A stretch of 64,000 bases of DNA from Halapricum desulfuricans (lineage in GTDB: Archaea; Halobacteriota; Halobacteria; Halobacteriales; Haloarculaceae), in the NCBI RefSeq assembly GCF_017094465.1, contig NZ_CP064791.1, positions 1,860,001 through 1,924,000 on the forward strand, written 5' to 3'. The notes under the pieces were generated by a model. That model ran no database searches. It had not been told where the DNA came from and saw only the letters and a list, made by a program, of their open reading frames with translations. Position numbers and translations under genes: made by a program. How positions within the stretch are numbered: position 1 is the stretch's first letter; each line of letters starts with the position of its first letter. Positions 50,855 to 59,652 of the stretch are shown here, piece by piece.

Positions 50855-52447
50855 ATGCTTGGCCCGGCCGAACGCGTGCGAGGGCTCCGGAAGCAACTCT
50901 CCAGACGGTTCCACGGGCAGGTCCGGGCGTTTCGCCGCTGGATCGAGAACACCCGCAACCTGGTACACCTCTCGGTGCTCGTCGCGCTGCCGCTGTTGCT
51001 GGGAGCCGTGACGGCGCTGTCGAACGCGATCGACCTCCTGCCGTTTCTCCTGTTCCCGCCGCTAGCGTCGGGGTCGTACACCCTCTTTGCCAACCCCGAG
51101 AGTCGCTACGCCTCGCCGCGGCGGTTCGTCGCTGGCCTCACCGCGGGCGCGTTCTCGGGCTGGATCGCCCTGGAACTCGCGCTTCGATTCTGGTATCAGC
51201 CCCAGCCCCAGACACTGGCTGCCGATCCCGGTGCCGTCGCACTCGGACTGCTTTTGACCGGTGTCGTCACCTGGGGGCTCGACATCGAAGAGGCGTCGGC
51301 GTTCGCAACGGCTCTTTTGGTGCACGTCACCGGCGCGAATCAGTTCGCGTATGTCCTCAGCGTTGCGGCGTCGAGTACTCTGGTGGCCGGCGCGTTCGTC
51401 CTCTGGCGGGACACGGTCTACGAACAGCGAGCGAACATCCTCTACGAGTCGACCCGGGGCGACGATCACGTGCTGGTCCCGACCGGCGGCCCCCACGAGG
51501 ACGCGACCGCGATGCTGGGTGCGCGGCTCGCGGCCGCCCACGACGCGGGGAAGGTCGTCCTCTGTGATATCGTCGAAGACGAGGACATCGCCGCTCAGGA
51601 GCAGGCGCTGCTCGACGGGCACGGGGCTCGAACTGACGAGGAGAGCGACGTGCTCGTCCCGCAAGCCGACTCGGCCGGCGTCCAGCCGGGCGACGTACAC
51701 CAGAACTGGGCCGATTTCGAGCGCGAACCACCCGATCACAGCGAGGGGGTGGACGCCGGCGATATCAGCCAGGACTGGGACGCCTACGACGAACGAGCGA
51801 TCCGGGACCGTGCCAGAGATCGGGCCGTGGCGTCGTCGGCGACTGCACTGGAGGCCCGTGCCGAACGCATCGAGACGGTCGTCGGCGTCCCCTGTGAGGT
51901 CGTCGTCGCGGCCGGCAGCGGATCCCGTGCCCGGACGATCGCCAGGACGGCCAAAGAGACCGGCTGTGATCTGATAACGGTCCCCTATCGGACCGGGAAC
52001 GATGGCCCCGCCCCGCATATCCGCGAACTGTTCCGGGGCGACATCGACGTGCTCGTCCACCAGTCCTACGACGGGCGGGCCCGGTGGTCGCGGGTCCTGG
52101 TGCCGGTGCGACAGGCCAGCGACGTCTCTCATGCCATGATCGACTTCGCGACGCGACTGACCGGCGGCACAGTCAGCGTGTGCCACTGTATCGACGCCGA
52201 ACGCGAGCGTCGCGACGCCGAGGAGATGCTCGCGAACCTCGCCGAAACCGCGGACGGCCGCGTCGAGACGCGAGTCGCTCGCGCCGATATCGCGTCATTC
52301 CTCGAAGCAAACGCCAGCCAGTTCGACCTGATCGTGCTGGGATCGAGCCGGGACCGGAGCACCGCCTCGCGGTTCCTCTCGCCGCCGACGTACGAGCGGC
52401 TCGGGGATCTCGAATCGGACATCGCGATTCTCGACCGGAACTATTGA
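50855..52447 (+). CDS. HPP transmembrane protein with Usp domains
   Basis: A 530-residue two-part protein. Residues about 35-185 form the HPP membrane domain with four to five helices (LVHLSVLVALPLLLGAVTALSNAIDLLPFLLFPPLASGSYTLFANPESRYASPRRFVAGL). Residues about 195-410 and 410-525 are UspA-like (universal stress) alpha/beta domains. The first is interrupted by an acidic insertion (about 265-330: HEARTDEESDVLVPQAD-like, rich in Gln, Asp and Trp) and the second ends LIVLGSSRDRSTASRFLSPPTYERLGD, a typical UspA nucleotide-site segment. The function is unknown; HPP is tentatively linked to nitrite or ion transport in plants. It overlaps the convergent channel gene by 7 bp. Confidence 0.85.
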   Translation: MLGPAERVRGLRKQLSRRFHGQVRAFRRWIENTRNLVHLSVLVALPLLLGAVTALSNAIDLLPFLLFPPLASGSYTLFANPESRYASPRRFVAGLTAGAFSGWIALELALRFWYQPQPQTLAADPGAVALGLLLTGVVTWGLDIEEASAFATALLVHVTGANQFAYVLSVAASSTLVAGAFVLWRDTVYEQRANILYESTRGDDHVLVPTGGPHEDATAMLGARLAAAHDAGKVVLCDIVEDEDIAAQEQALLDGHGARTDEESDVLVPQADSAGVQPGDVHQNWADFEREPPDHSEGVDAGDISQDWDAYDERAIRDRARDRAVASSATALEARAERIETVVGVPCEVVVAAGSGSRARTIARTAKETGCDLITVPYRTGNDGPAPHIRELFRGDIDVLVHQSYDGRARWSRVLVPVRQASDVSHAMIDFATRLTGGTVSVCHCIDAERERRDAEEMLANLAETADGRVETRVARADIASFLEANASQFDLIVLGSSRDRSTASRFLSPPTYERLGDLESDIAILDRNY

Positions 52448-53721
52448 ACACCGTCAGTGTCTGCTCGTGACCTACTGTCAGTGTCGGACCGTGACCCGCC
52501 GTCAGTGTCGGACGAAGATTCGTCCTCGGCGATCTCTTCGACATCCGCGCCCGAAGTGCCGAGGATCCGATCGGCGACCGACTCGACTTCGGCCCGACCC
52601 AGCGCCGACTGGACGAGCAAGTGTCCGCCGATGAGAGCCGGGCTGATGACGGTGTCAGCGCCGGCGCGCCGGAGTTTGTCGATGTTCTGTCGATCGGTCG
52701 CCGCCGCGACGATCCGGATGTCAGGGTTGAGCTCGCGGGCAGTTAAGATCGCCAGCGCGTCCTCGGCGTCGTTGTTGGTCGCGGCCAGCGCGCCCGCCGC
52801 GCGTTCGATCCCGGCGTCGAGCAACGGCTGTTCGTCGCTCGGATCGCCCGTCAGGACGGTCACGTCGCGACTCCGTAGCGACGACGCCCGGTCCGTGTCC
52901 GGTGTAACGACAATGTAGGAGCTATCGGCCGTCGTCAGTTCTTCGAGAATCGGTTCAGTCAGTTCGCCGTACCCCATGACGATGATGTGATTGTCGAGCA
53001 TATTGAGTTGGGCCTCCGAAACCTGGCCGAGCGCGGCGGCAAACCGGGCTTCGAGCGCCGGGCCCAGTAGCGTCCCGGCGGCGGCGCCGAAGCTGGCGAC
53101 GCCGAGCACGAGCACGGACATGCTGAACAGTTGGCCGATCTGCGTGGCGGCCGTGATGTCGCCGTAGCCGACCGTCGAGGCTGTCACGAGCGTGAAGTAG
53201 AACGCGTCCAGCGCCGTGTTCACGGCCGGGAAGTGCTCGCGCAGTGCGTAGGTCCCGACAGTGCCGTAGATCTGTGCGCCGACCAGCGCCGCCAGCGCCG
53301 CCATCTGAGCCGTCGAGAGCGACCACGAGTTCGTATACTGGTCCCGGCTGACCACAACCAGCGGGATCGACACCAGCGAGAGGGCGATCAGCGGCGTTGA
53401 GGTCGGCACCGGGACGCCGACCAGCGGCAACGTGAGCACGCCAGCCTGGACGAATCCCTGCAGCGCGGTGACCGGCAACAAAATCAGCGTCGAGTACCAG
53501 GCCGCACGCAGGCGTTTCCGGAGGCCATAGGCGCTGACCAGCATGAGAAAACCGGTCAGCGCGCCGGTGAATCCGGCGAGACGCTGGACCGATTCCGGGA
53601 CGTAGACACCCAGCAAGACGAGTTCCTGGGAAGCGATATTGATGACCCCGACCGCAAACGAGAGGGCCGCGACGACCGTCACCAGCCAGACGGTCGTCCG
53701 TGCCCTCGGTCGCCAGACCAT
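52441..53721 (-). CDS. Potassium channel with RCK/TrkA-N domain
   Basis: A 426-residue ion channel subunit. The N-terminal part has about six hydrophobic helices and a pore loop with the selectivity filter STVGYGDI in FYFTLVTASTVGYGDITAATQIGQLFSMSVLVLGVASFGAAAGTLL. A cytoplasmic RCK domain follows (LDNHIIVMGYGELTEPILEELTTADSSYIVVTPDTDRASSL), with an NAD-type GxGxxx motif G-Y-G-E. A second regulatory part reads RRAGADTVISPALIGGHLLVQSALGRAEVESVADRIL. The C-terminal 30 residues are Asp/Ser-rich. The start MVWRPRARTTVW at 53721 gives a normal first helix. It is convergent with HPP-Usp. Confidence 0.92.
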   Translation of the reverse strand: MVWRPRARTTVWLVTVVAALSFAVGVINIASQELVLLGVYVPESVQRLAGFTGALTGFLMLVSAYGLRKRLRAAWYSTLILLPVTALQGFVQAGVLTLPLVGVPVPTSTPLIALSLVSIPLVVVSRDQYTNSWSLSTAQMAALAALVGAQIYGTVGTYALREHFPAVNTALDAFYFTLVTASTVGYGDITAATQIGQLFSMSVLVLGVASFGAAAGTLLGPALEARFAAALGQVSEAQLNMLDNHIIVMGYGELTEPILEELTTADSSYIVVTPDTDRASSLRSRDVTVLTGDPSDEQPLLDAGIERAAGALAATNNDAEDALAILTARELNPDIRIVAAATDRQNIDKLRRAGADTVISPALIGGHLLVQSALGRAEVESVADRILGTSGADVEEIAEDESSSDTDGGSRSDTDSRSRADTDGVQ

Positions 53722-53826
53722 ACCGCACTGTCGGCCGGGGAACGGTATAAACGTCACCGTCCAGGTCGCGATGCGATCGAACGGTGAAAACAGCGGATCA
53801 GCGGGAATTTGAGGGGGCGAGCCGGA

Positions 53827-54696
53827 CTACTTGACGCCCTCGACTTCGAGCCAGGGGACCTCGACGAGCGCCGGGATGTGCGTCTCGATGTGGTGTTCCC
53901 AGACGCCTTCCTCGCCGAACGCTTCGCCGTGGTCGGCCGTGACGACGACGTCTCCATCAAGGTCCTCGACGAGATCGACGACCGACTCCATCGCGATCCG
54001 GAGGTTCTCCTCGTAGAGATTCATCGCCGCGCCGCGCGTCCCGTCTTTCATCACCGCACGCGGACCGAGTTCCAGCCACAGTCCCATCTTCTGGGCGAAT
54101 TCGCTGTCGTCGAGCACGCTCTCGACCTTCGGGCGGACCGTCCCGACAACCGACGAGAGCACGCCGTCCTCGTCCTCGGACTGAGACTGCTGGGCACCCT
54201 GGCGTTTGATCCCCTTCTGAATCTGCTTGAGTTTCTGGCCCGTGCCACGCGAGAGGTACGGCGCGTGGGGTTGCATGTAGTGGATGACCGTGCGCTCGGC
54301 GGCCTCGACGGCGTCCTGATTGGCGTAGAAGGCCTCGTTGAGGCTGTCCGGCGGGACTGTCTCCAGGTCGTCGTCCCAGCCGGACTGCCAGACGTCGATG
54401 ATATTGCTGATATGCTCGGTTGCCGTCCACTCGTAGCCGGAACTGGCACCCCACTTGAGTTCGTTGAGCGGGATCCCCAGATCGTTGATGAAGGGGTTCC
54501 CGGAAAAGTACGCGAGGTCGTGCTCGCCGGTGAACGTCTTCGAGGCCCATTCGGGGGTCGAGGAGCCGATACTCGTTCGCTTTTCGAGATCGCCCTCGAG
54601 ATAGTCCTCGTAGACCTCGCTGAAGACGTCGTACCGGCAGGCGTCCAGTACGAGAATGTAGTCCCAGTCCGATTCGAGGAAGTTGTGATCCGCCAT
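53827..54696 (-). CDS. Alkaline phosphatase-superfamily protein (sulfatase-like)
   Basis: A 289-residue protein of the AlkP/sulfatase fold. The N-terminus has YILVLDACRYDVF with the metal-binding Asp, and the end has VVVTADHGEAFGEEGVWEHHIETHIPALVEVP with the second metal cluster (Asp-His and His). The nucleophile position should lie in SIGSSTPEW, a Ser/Thr in place of the sulfatase cysteine motif, so a phosphodiesterase, phosphotransferase or sulfatase role remains open. It has no signal peptide. The ATG at 54696 is used; a GTG just before it is an alternative. It lies downstream of S19e. Confidence 0.8.
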   Translation of the reverse strand: MADHNFLESDWDYILVLDACRYDVFSEVYEDYLEGDLEKRTSIGSSTPEWASKTFTGEHDLAYFSGNPFINDLGIPLNELKWGASSGYEWTATEHISNIIDVWQSGWDDDLETVPPDSLNEAFYANQDAVEAAERTVIHYMQPHAPYLSRGTGQKLKQIQKGIKRQGAQQSQSEDEDGVLSSVVGTVRPKVESVLDDSEFAQKMGLWLELGPRAVMKDGTRGAAMNLYEENLRIAMESVVDLVEDLDGDVVVTADHGEAFGEEGVWEHHIETHIPALVEVPWLEVEGVK

Positions 54697-54766
54697 CACT
54701 GGACAGTAGTTCGTGCGTGTCTATCTATGTCTTTGGATTGCAGTCGAGAAAGTGGCTGCCAGGCGA

Positions 54767-55228
54767 TTAGGCGTAGCGTTCGAGTTCGGGTCGGTCGATC
54801 TCCTCGAGCACGTCGTCGGCGATCGAATCGAGCAGCTGTCGTCCCTCGGCGGTGACCACACGGCCGTCGTTGCCTTTCGTTTCGACGTAGCCGGCGTCCT
54901 CAAGCTGCTGGAGCCCGGTGCGGATGATCTTTCGCGAGCCGTCGCTCTGGCTCGGGGGCCGGACCTGATAGCGGTTGGAACCGCCCTTCGTGTTGCCGTA
55001 GGCGGTGGCGAGCGATCCGACACCGACGGGGCCGTCGACGGCGACCTTTCGCAGCAGGCTGGCTGTACGGCGCGACCAGAAGTCGTCCTGCTCGGGCGGG
55101 AGCTCGCGGTCGACGCCGGTGGTCGTGAACTCGATCCAGTCGGGTGCCTCGACGTCGCCGTCGTCGGCGAGTCGGTCCGCGACGGCCTCGATGAGGTCCT
55201 CCGCGGGGACATCGTACAGTGTCGTCAT
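54767..55228 (-). CDS. 30S ribosomal protein S19e
   Basis: A 153-residue archaeal S19e. Segments LYDVPAEDLIEAVADRLADDGDVEAPDWIEFTTTGVDRELPPEQDDFWSRRTASLLRKVAVDGPVGVGSLATAYG and SRKIIRTGLQQLEDAGYVETKGNDGRVVTAEGRQLLDSIADDV show the family, the second part being winged-helix. The start MTTLYDVPAEDLI at 55228 fits the family. It follows a DUF47 gene by 75 bp and precedes the AlkP-like gene by about 70 bp. Confidence 0.96.
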   Translation of the reverse strand: MTTLYDVPAEDLIEAVADRLADDGDVEAPDWIEFTTTGVDRELPPEQDDFWSRRTASLLRKVAVDGPVGVGSLATAYGNTKGGSNRYQVRPPSQSDGSRKIIRTGLQQLEDAGYVETKGNDGRVVTAEGRQLLDSIADDVLEEIDRPELERYA

Positions 55229-55303
55229 TGAGCGTTTATACTGCGGTCGGTCATTTAAGGACATCGTCTCACGACGGCGAGCGAGCCGACGCTCCCGTGC
55301 GAG

Positions 55304-56014
55304 TCAGTTTATATCGGGACCGTCCTCGGCGACGATACCGGGCGCGTTACTGGCGACGATGATGATCTCTTCGGTGATGTCTTCCATCTGGTTGGCCAGA
55401 TCGTCAAAGAGGATGGCCAACTCGCGGTACATCAGCGGTTGTTCGATCGAATCGTCCGCGAAGGCCGTCGCGATCACGTCGTTTCGGATCTCGTCACACC
55501 GGCTCTCCATATCTCTGATCGCCTGAATCTCCTCGGTGAGGGAGTCCGAAGCCTCGTAGGTGCCGAGATCGCGGACGAACCGCTCGATGACCGCCTCGAG
55601 CAACTCCGTCGTGTCCGCGACCTCGGCGGCCATCCGCTGGAGCCCCTCGAAACATGCGTTGTCGTGTGCCGGTCGCATCATATCGATCTCGTGAGCGATC
55701 CGCTCGGTGATGTTCACGACGACGTCGATCGTCCGGTAGAACTCGACGAGGGCGGACTGATTGTAGTTGATGCGCGTGTTGAGTTTGCCCATGTCGATGG
55801 GGTCGGCGTTTGTGATCAACGCGACGATCGCGAGATTGCGGTCGTCACAGTCACTTTCGAAGTCCTCGATCGACTCGATGGTCTCGCTGTAGTCTTCTCC
55901 GGCGGCGTACTGCTCGAGTAGTTCGGGCAGGAGCTCGATACCTGCCTGGAAGCTGTCCAGGTAGGCATCGGTGTGCGATTCGAGTTGCTGGCTGAAACTG
56001 GCTCCCTCGGACAT
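55304..56014 (-). CDS. DUF47 family protein (PhoU-like)
   Basis: A 236-residue all-helical protein of the DUF47 family, related in fold to PhoU and often paired with phosphate permeases. Segments FESDCDDRNLAIVALITNADPIDMGKLNTRINYN and IAHEIDMMRPAHDNACFEGLQRMAAEVADTTELLEAVIERFV show the repeated three-helix pattern. No phosphate transporter gene lies beside it here, so the function is only inferred. It is upstream of S19e on the same strand. Confidence 0.9.
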   Translation of the reverse strand: MSEGASFSQQLESHTDAYLDSFQAGIELLPELLEQYAAGEDYSETIESIEDFESDCDDRNLAIVALITNADPIDMGKLNTRINYNQSALVEFYRTIDVVVNITERIAHEIDMMRPAHDNACFEGLQRMAAEVADTTELLEAVIERFVRDLGTYEASDSLTEEIQAIRDMESRCDEIRNDVIATAFADDSIEQPLMYRELAILFDDLANQMEDITEEIIIVASNAPGIVAEDGPDIN

Positions 56015-56052
56015 ACGACAGGCCAGGACGGCCGCAAGTAAAGAGTATTCGA

Positions 56053-56820
56053 CTAGAGCCCGGTCGGTTCATGGATGAACGTCGTCTTCAGCCCCCACTC
56101 CTCGAGGCGATCCTGCAGGGCCTTGACCCCGAAGGTCTCGGTCGCGTAGTGGCCGGCGAAGAAGGCGTGAATCCCGTGTTCTTTCGCGAGATGGTAGGCT
56201 TTCTGCTTGCCTTCACCGGTAATGAAGGCGTCAGCACCGCTCTCGGCGGCTTCCTCCAGCCAGTCGACGCCGCTGCCAGTGACGATCGCGATGTCCTCGA
56301 TCCGATCCGGTCCGAACTCCAGCACCTGTACGCCTTCGCCGCCGTGGACGAGTTCACCCGCAAGCAAGTCGTGCAGTGCGTCGACGCTGTAGGCGTCCGG
56401 AGCGGTCCCGCGCTGGCCGACGTGGACCGGGCCGAGTTCGCCGAACGGCTCGGTGTCGGTCAGCTCCAGGAGGTCGGCCAACCCGGCCGCGTTGCCGAGC
56501 GTCTGGTGGCCGTCCAGCGGGAGATGGGCCGCATACAGCGCCAGACCGTCCTCGATCAGCGGTGCGAGTCGCCGGTAAGCCGTCCCCGTCACGCGGTCGA
56601 TCCCGCCCCAGGAGATGCCGTGATGGGCGATCACGAGGTCGGCCTGGGCGTCGACGGCCTGCTCGATCGTCGAGACGGCGGCATCGACGGTGACGGCGAC
56701 CCGGGCGACCTCCCGATCGGCCGGACCGACCTGGAGCCCGTTGGCGCTCGCGTCGACGTCAGCGTACTCCTCGACTGCCAGTCGTTCGTCCAGCCGTTCG
56801 GCGAGTTCACCACAGCGCAT
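56053..56820 (-). CDS. Nif3-like dinuclear metal centre protein
   Basis: A 255-residue protein of the Nif3/YbgI/DUF34 family. Metal-site segments are DLVIAHHGISWGGIDRVTG (residues about 60-78, two His) and IHAFFAGHYATETFGVKALQDRL near the end (His and Glu). The segment LALYAAHLPLDGHQTLGNAAGLADLLEL is also characteristic. Members are hexameric with a dimetal centre and of debated function (possibly cyclohydrolase-like). It lies between DUF47 and the zinc-ribbon gene and appears to be transcribed alone. Confidence 0.94.
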   Translation of the reverse strand: MRCGELAERLDERLAVEEYADVDASANGLQVGPADREVARVAVTVDAAVSTIEQAVDAQADLVIAHHGISWGGIDRVTGTAYRRLAPLIEDGLALYAAHLPLDGHQTLGNAAGLADLLELTDTEPFGELGPVHVGQRGTAPDAYSVDALHDLLAGELVHGGEGVQVLEFGPDRIEDIAIVTGSGVDWLEEAAESGADAFITGEGKQKAYHLAKEHGIHAFFAGHYATETFGVKALQDRLEEWGLKTTFIHEPTGL

Positions 56821-56857
56821 AGTCCTCGTTCAGCGTCCTGTAGTGTAGTGGTTGCGA

Positions 56858-57487
56858 TCACGCCCGGACGAGTTCGTCGCCGCGGTCTTCGAGCACGCCG
56901 CGGTCGATCAGGGCGTCCAGGATCGCGTGTGTCGTATTCCGATCGATCCCGTAGGCGCTCCGAGCGACGACAGTGATCTCCTCGATCTCGACGGGAAACT
57001 CGCGGTTCTGCAGGAGTTTCACGACCTTGTTGTACTCGGCACGCTCGAAGCTAGCGTCGTCCTGGGAATTGCCAGCCTGCTCGTCAGTGCTGTCGGACGT
57101 GGCCTCGTCCCCGGTCACAGTTGCGCCATCGGTCGTTTCTCGATCCCCCATCGCGGCAGCGTCCGCAGCTCGATCGTCCGAGGGCGTATCACCGTCGCCG
57201 TTGATCGGTTCGACATCAGTCGCGGTCATGTGGTCCTCGTCTGTTGGTTGCTCGAGCGTCTCCAGCGGGTCGTCGTCGAGGTCGACCGAGGGGCCGTCGG
57301 TCGCCGATCCGCCGTCGATGGCGGCAGCCAGCACGTCCTCGACGACGGTGGTCAACTTCTGGCGACACGACGGACACAGGACGACTGTTCGTCCGGTCTC
57401 GATGCGGTCTGACGTGACGAGCGAGTACTCCTGGAGTTGTGCGTCGACAGCGTCCCCGCAGAAATAACACGACGCGAGTCGATCCAT
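56858..57487 (-). CDS. Zinc-ribbon and winged-helix haloarchaeal protein
   Basis: A 209-residue protein. The N-terminus has a four-cysteine zinc ribbon: CYFCGD ... CPSCRQ (residues 7-10 and about 38-41). A long acidic disordered linker (about 70-140) leads to a C-terminal winged helix (ERAEYNKVVKLLQNREFPVEIEEITVVARSAYGIDRNTTHAILDALIDRGVLEDRGDELVRA). It is probably a DNA- or RNA-binding protein and conserved in Halobacteria, but has no known function. The start MDRLASCYFCG at 57487 is 35 residues inside the longer frame and is supported by a TATA-like CATAGTTTTGG on the minus strand. Confidence 0.75.
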   Translation of the reverse strand: MDRLASCYFCGDAVDAQLQEYSLVTSDRIETGRTVVLCPSCRQKLTTVVEDVLAAAIDGGSATDGPSVDLDDDPLETLEQPTDEDHMTATDVEPINGDGDTPSDDRAADAAAMGDRETTDGATVTGDEATSDSTDEQAGNSQDDASFERAEYNKVVKLLQNREFPVEIEEITVVARSAYGIDRNTTHAILDALIDRGVLEDRGDELVRA

Positions 57488-57572
57488 ATCGGTAACAAAC
57501 GGGCACGGACCAAAACTATGGGTGCCTGACACCGAGGAGCGATACAGGGGGCAGTCGACCGTATGCTGAGGG

Positions 57573-58388
57573 TTACCGATCCGCCGTCGCATCCGCGTGC
57601 GCGAAGACGAACCCGCGAGCGAGTTTCGCTCCGAGGACGGCGGCCTGGTCGTCGTCCTGGTCGTTCACTTCGACCACGTCGGCACCGACAGCGTGAGGAG
57701 CGACCGCCCGAACGACCCGCCGCATCGTGGCCGGATCGAGTCCAAACGGTTCGAGCGTCCCCGTGCCCGGTGCGAACCCGGGGTCGGCCGCGTCGATGTC
57801 GACGCTCAGGTACGCCTGTCCGTCCAGTTGCGGTTTCCAGTCAGGGACCTCGGCCGGGGGCACGACCGTCACGTCGGCCTCGGCCGCTCGGTCCCACTCG
57901 CGTTCGCTGCCGGCACGCGCGCCGAGAATCACGGCCCGATCGGCGACATCCAGCGCGTGGTTGGTGACCGTCGAGTGGCTGTACGGATCGCCACCGAACT
58001 CCTCGCGGAGGTCGAGATGAGCGTCCAGACAGACGAACACGTCCGGATCCAGCGCCCGGACGGCCGCGACGGTGACGGTGTGCTCGCCGCCGAGCAATAG
58101 GGGAATCGCACCGTCTCGGTCAGCATCGCCGAGCACCCCTTCGAGATAGGTCAGATATTCCCCGACATCCCCGCCAGGCCGGACGTCGCCGTGGTCGTGG
58201 ACAGCGAGGTCAGTGAAGCGACTGTCGGTGTGGTGGTCGTAATCCTCGAAGGATTCAGCGACGGCACGGATGCGCCGCGGGCCGAACCGCGTTCCGGGCT
58301 GGTAGGTCGTCGAGCGGTCGAGCGGTGCACCGACGACGACGTACTCGGCGGTCGCTCGATCCGCGTGCGCACCCGGGAACCCCGACAT
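57573..58388 (-). CDS. Agmatinase (ureohydrolase family)
   Basis: A 271-residue ureohydrolase. The dimanganese-site motifs are present: LLGGEHTVTVAA (His), VFVCLDAHLDLREEF (Asp-x-His-x-Asp), and LSVDIDAADPGFAPGTGTLEPFG (Asp-x-Asp). The family splits agmatine to putrescine and urea, but arginase-like or other guanidino substrates are possible. Its ATG follows the aIF5A stop codon with no gap. In Haloferax, an agmatinase-like gene next to aIF5A has been proposed to act in the lysine modification of aIF5A with deoxyhypusine synthase. The same arrangement here supports that function. Confidence 0.93.
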   Translation of the reverse strand: MSGFPGAHADRATAEYVVVGAPLDRSTTYQPGTRFGPRRIRAVAESFEDYDHHTDSRFTDLAVHDHGDVRPGGDVGEYLTYLEGVLGDADRDGAIPLLLGGEHTVTVAAVRALDPDVFVCLDAHLDLREEFGGDPYSHSTVTNHALDVADRAVILGARAGSEREWDRAAEADVTVVPPAEVPDWKPQLDGQAYLSVDIDAADPGFAPGTGTLEPFGLDPATMRRVVRAVAPHAVGADVVEVNDQDDDQAAVLGAKLARGFVFAHADATADR

Positions 58389-58763
58389 TCAGACGATCTT
58401 GCGCTGGCCCTCGTACTCGAGGAACTCGATCTCGTCGTCGGGACTCAGATCGGCCTCGTCGGGACTGACCATCACGAACGTCTCGTAAGTCTCGAGGTCC
58501 ATAACCTGCAGTTCGTCACTTTCGACGTTGACGACCTGACCCTGCTTGCGCTCGATGATCGGGACCCACACCTTCGCGTCGACCGGCTGGGAGAGCGATC
58601 GCTTCTTGCCGTCGAAGACGCCCTTGCCCTCGATTCGAGCCTTGGCGCTGCCGTGTTTGCCCGGCTTGGCCGTGCTGTAACCGGTGATCTTGCACGGCGT
58701 CTCGTCCATCATCACGTAGCTGCCCTCGTCGAGCTCGCGGACCTCTGTCTGCTCTTTCGCCAT
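58389..58763 (-). CDS. Translation initiation factor 5A (aIF5A)
   Basis: A 124-residue factor that helps ribosomes past difficult peptide bonds. The modification loop is [12 protein letters not shown], with the hypusine/deoxyhypusine-site lysine at Lys36. The C-terminal OB domain is [40 protein letters not shown]. The promoter GTTTATAC (minus strand) lies about 27 nt before the ATG, so the transcript is leaderless. It is followed without a gap by the agmatinase gene. Confidence 0.97.
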   Translation of the reverse strand: MAKEQTEVRELDEGSYVMMDETPCKITGYSTAKPGKHGSAKARIEGKGVFDGKKRSLSQPVDAKVWVPIIERKQGQVVNVESDELQVMDLETYETFVMVSPDEADLSPDDEIEFLEYEGQRKIV

Positions 58764-58786
58764 GTAGCGTCGTTGCCCCCCGCCCA

Positions 58787-58794
58787 GTATAAAC
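58787..58794 (-). promoter_or_regulatory. TATA box of the aIF5A-agmatinase operon
   Basis: GTATAAAC on the plus strand reads GTTTATAC on the minus strand and is centred about 27 nt before the aIF5A start codon. This predicts a leaderless transcript for a highly expressed factor. Confidence 0.75.
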
Positions 58795-58915
58795 GGTTTG
58801 GAACGCCGCGAGAACGAAGTCGGTCGCCCGCTCGATCCAGAACGTGCATCCGGGCGCTTTGGCTTTGCGGCACTGCAGCGGCGGGTGACGATCGACCGGA
58901 GAGACCGGGCGGGAC

Positions 58916-58925
58916 GTTTACATTA
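58916..58925 (+). promoter_or_regulatory. TATA box of the small wHTH gene
   Basis: GTTTACATTA is centred 28-29 nt before the ATG at 58949. The 58764-58948 gap holds this and the divergent aIF5A promoter and no gene. Confidence 0.65.
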
Positions 58926-58948
58926 CAGCCGGGCGAATCGAGGAGTGA

Positions 58949-59230
58949 ATGGAGGGCGTGCTCTGGCAGTTGCTGGCGAGTTCCCGCGGGGCCGAGACGC
59001 GCGCTCACCTCCTGAGAGCGATCGACTCCCGGCCGCGCAATCCCAACCAACTCGCCGACGCCCTGGAAATGGACTACACGACGATCCGTCACCACCTCAG
59101 GGTGCTCGAAGAAAACAACGTCGTTACCGCCTCCAGCGACGACTACGGTGCCGTGTACCTGCCGACCGAACAAGTACGGAGTCACTGGGACACTGTCGAA
59201 GAGATCCTCGACACCGTCGTAGAGGATTGA
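58949..59230 (+). CDS. Small winged-helix transcriptional regulator
   Basis: A 93-residue ArsR-like winged helix: SRGAETRAHLLRAIDSRPRNPNQLADALEMDYTTIRHHLRVLEENNVVTASSDDYGAVYLPTEQVRSHW. There is no ligand or metal domain, and the helix pair after the wing is short. It is followed after 55 bp by a small membrane protein on the same strand, so it may regulate or be linked to that gene. Targets are unknown. Confidence 0.87.
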   Translation: MEGVLWQLLASSRGAETRAHLLRAIDSRPRNPNQLADALEMDYTTIRHHLRVLEENNVVTASSDDYGAVYLPTEQVRSHWDTVEEILDTVVED

Positions 59231-59285
59231 TCATGGGACGAAATTTGGAAAGTGCATATACTCTCGGCCGATCAAGGGGGTACCG

Positions 59286-59588
59286 ATGGGCGTTTGGATG
59301 ACTGTCGCGCAGGTCGCCGCCGCGAGCAATCTCGTGCTCATTGGAGCGATGAGTGCCATCTGGTTGCGAAACTACCGCCGCTACGGGGCCAGCCACACGC
59401 TGGCGTATCTGGTGTTCGCGGCGTTTCTGCTGGTCGAGAACGTGATCTGGCTGTACCTGTACCTCCTCAACGACGCGTTCGTTGGCTGGTACGCGGTGGC
59501 CACGCCGACGATACAGGTCGGAATGGCGCTGCTCTGTGGGCTGGAAACCCTCGCACTGGTCGCGATCGCACGGATCACGCTGGTCTGA
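59286..59588 (+). CDS. Small membrane protein, three helices
   Basis: A 100-residue protein with three hydrophobic helices (VAQVAAASNLVLIGAMSAIWL, HTLAYLVFAAFLLVENVIWLYLYLL, TIQVGMALLCGLETLALVAIARI). It is conserved in Halobacteria as a small partner of ArsR-like genes. A CATATAC stretch about 30 nt upstream could be its own TATA box. No function can be assigned. Confidence 0.75.
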   Translation: MGVWMTVAQVAAASNLVLIGAMSAIWLRNYRRYGASHTLAYLVFAAFLLVENVIWLYLYLLNDAFVGWYAVATPTIQVGMALLCGLETLALVAIARITLV

Positions 59589-59652
59589 TTCCGGATGAAA
59601 TTCGGATCGAGTTCGGAAATCGTACTTACCTTACCCGTCCGTGTATCCTGTC

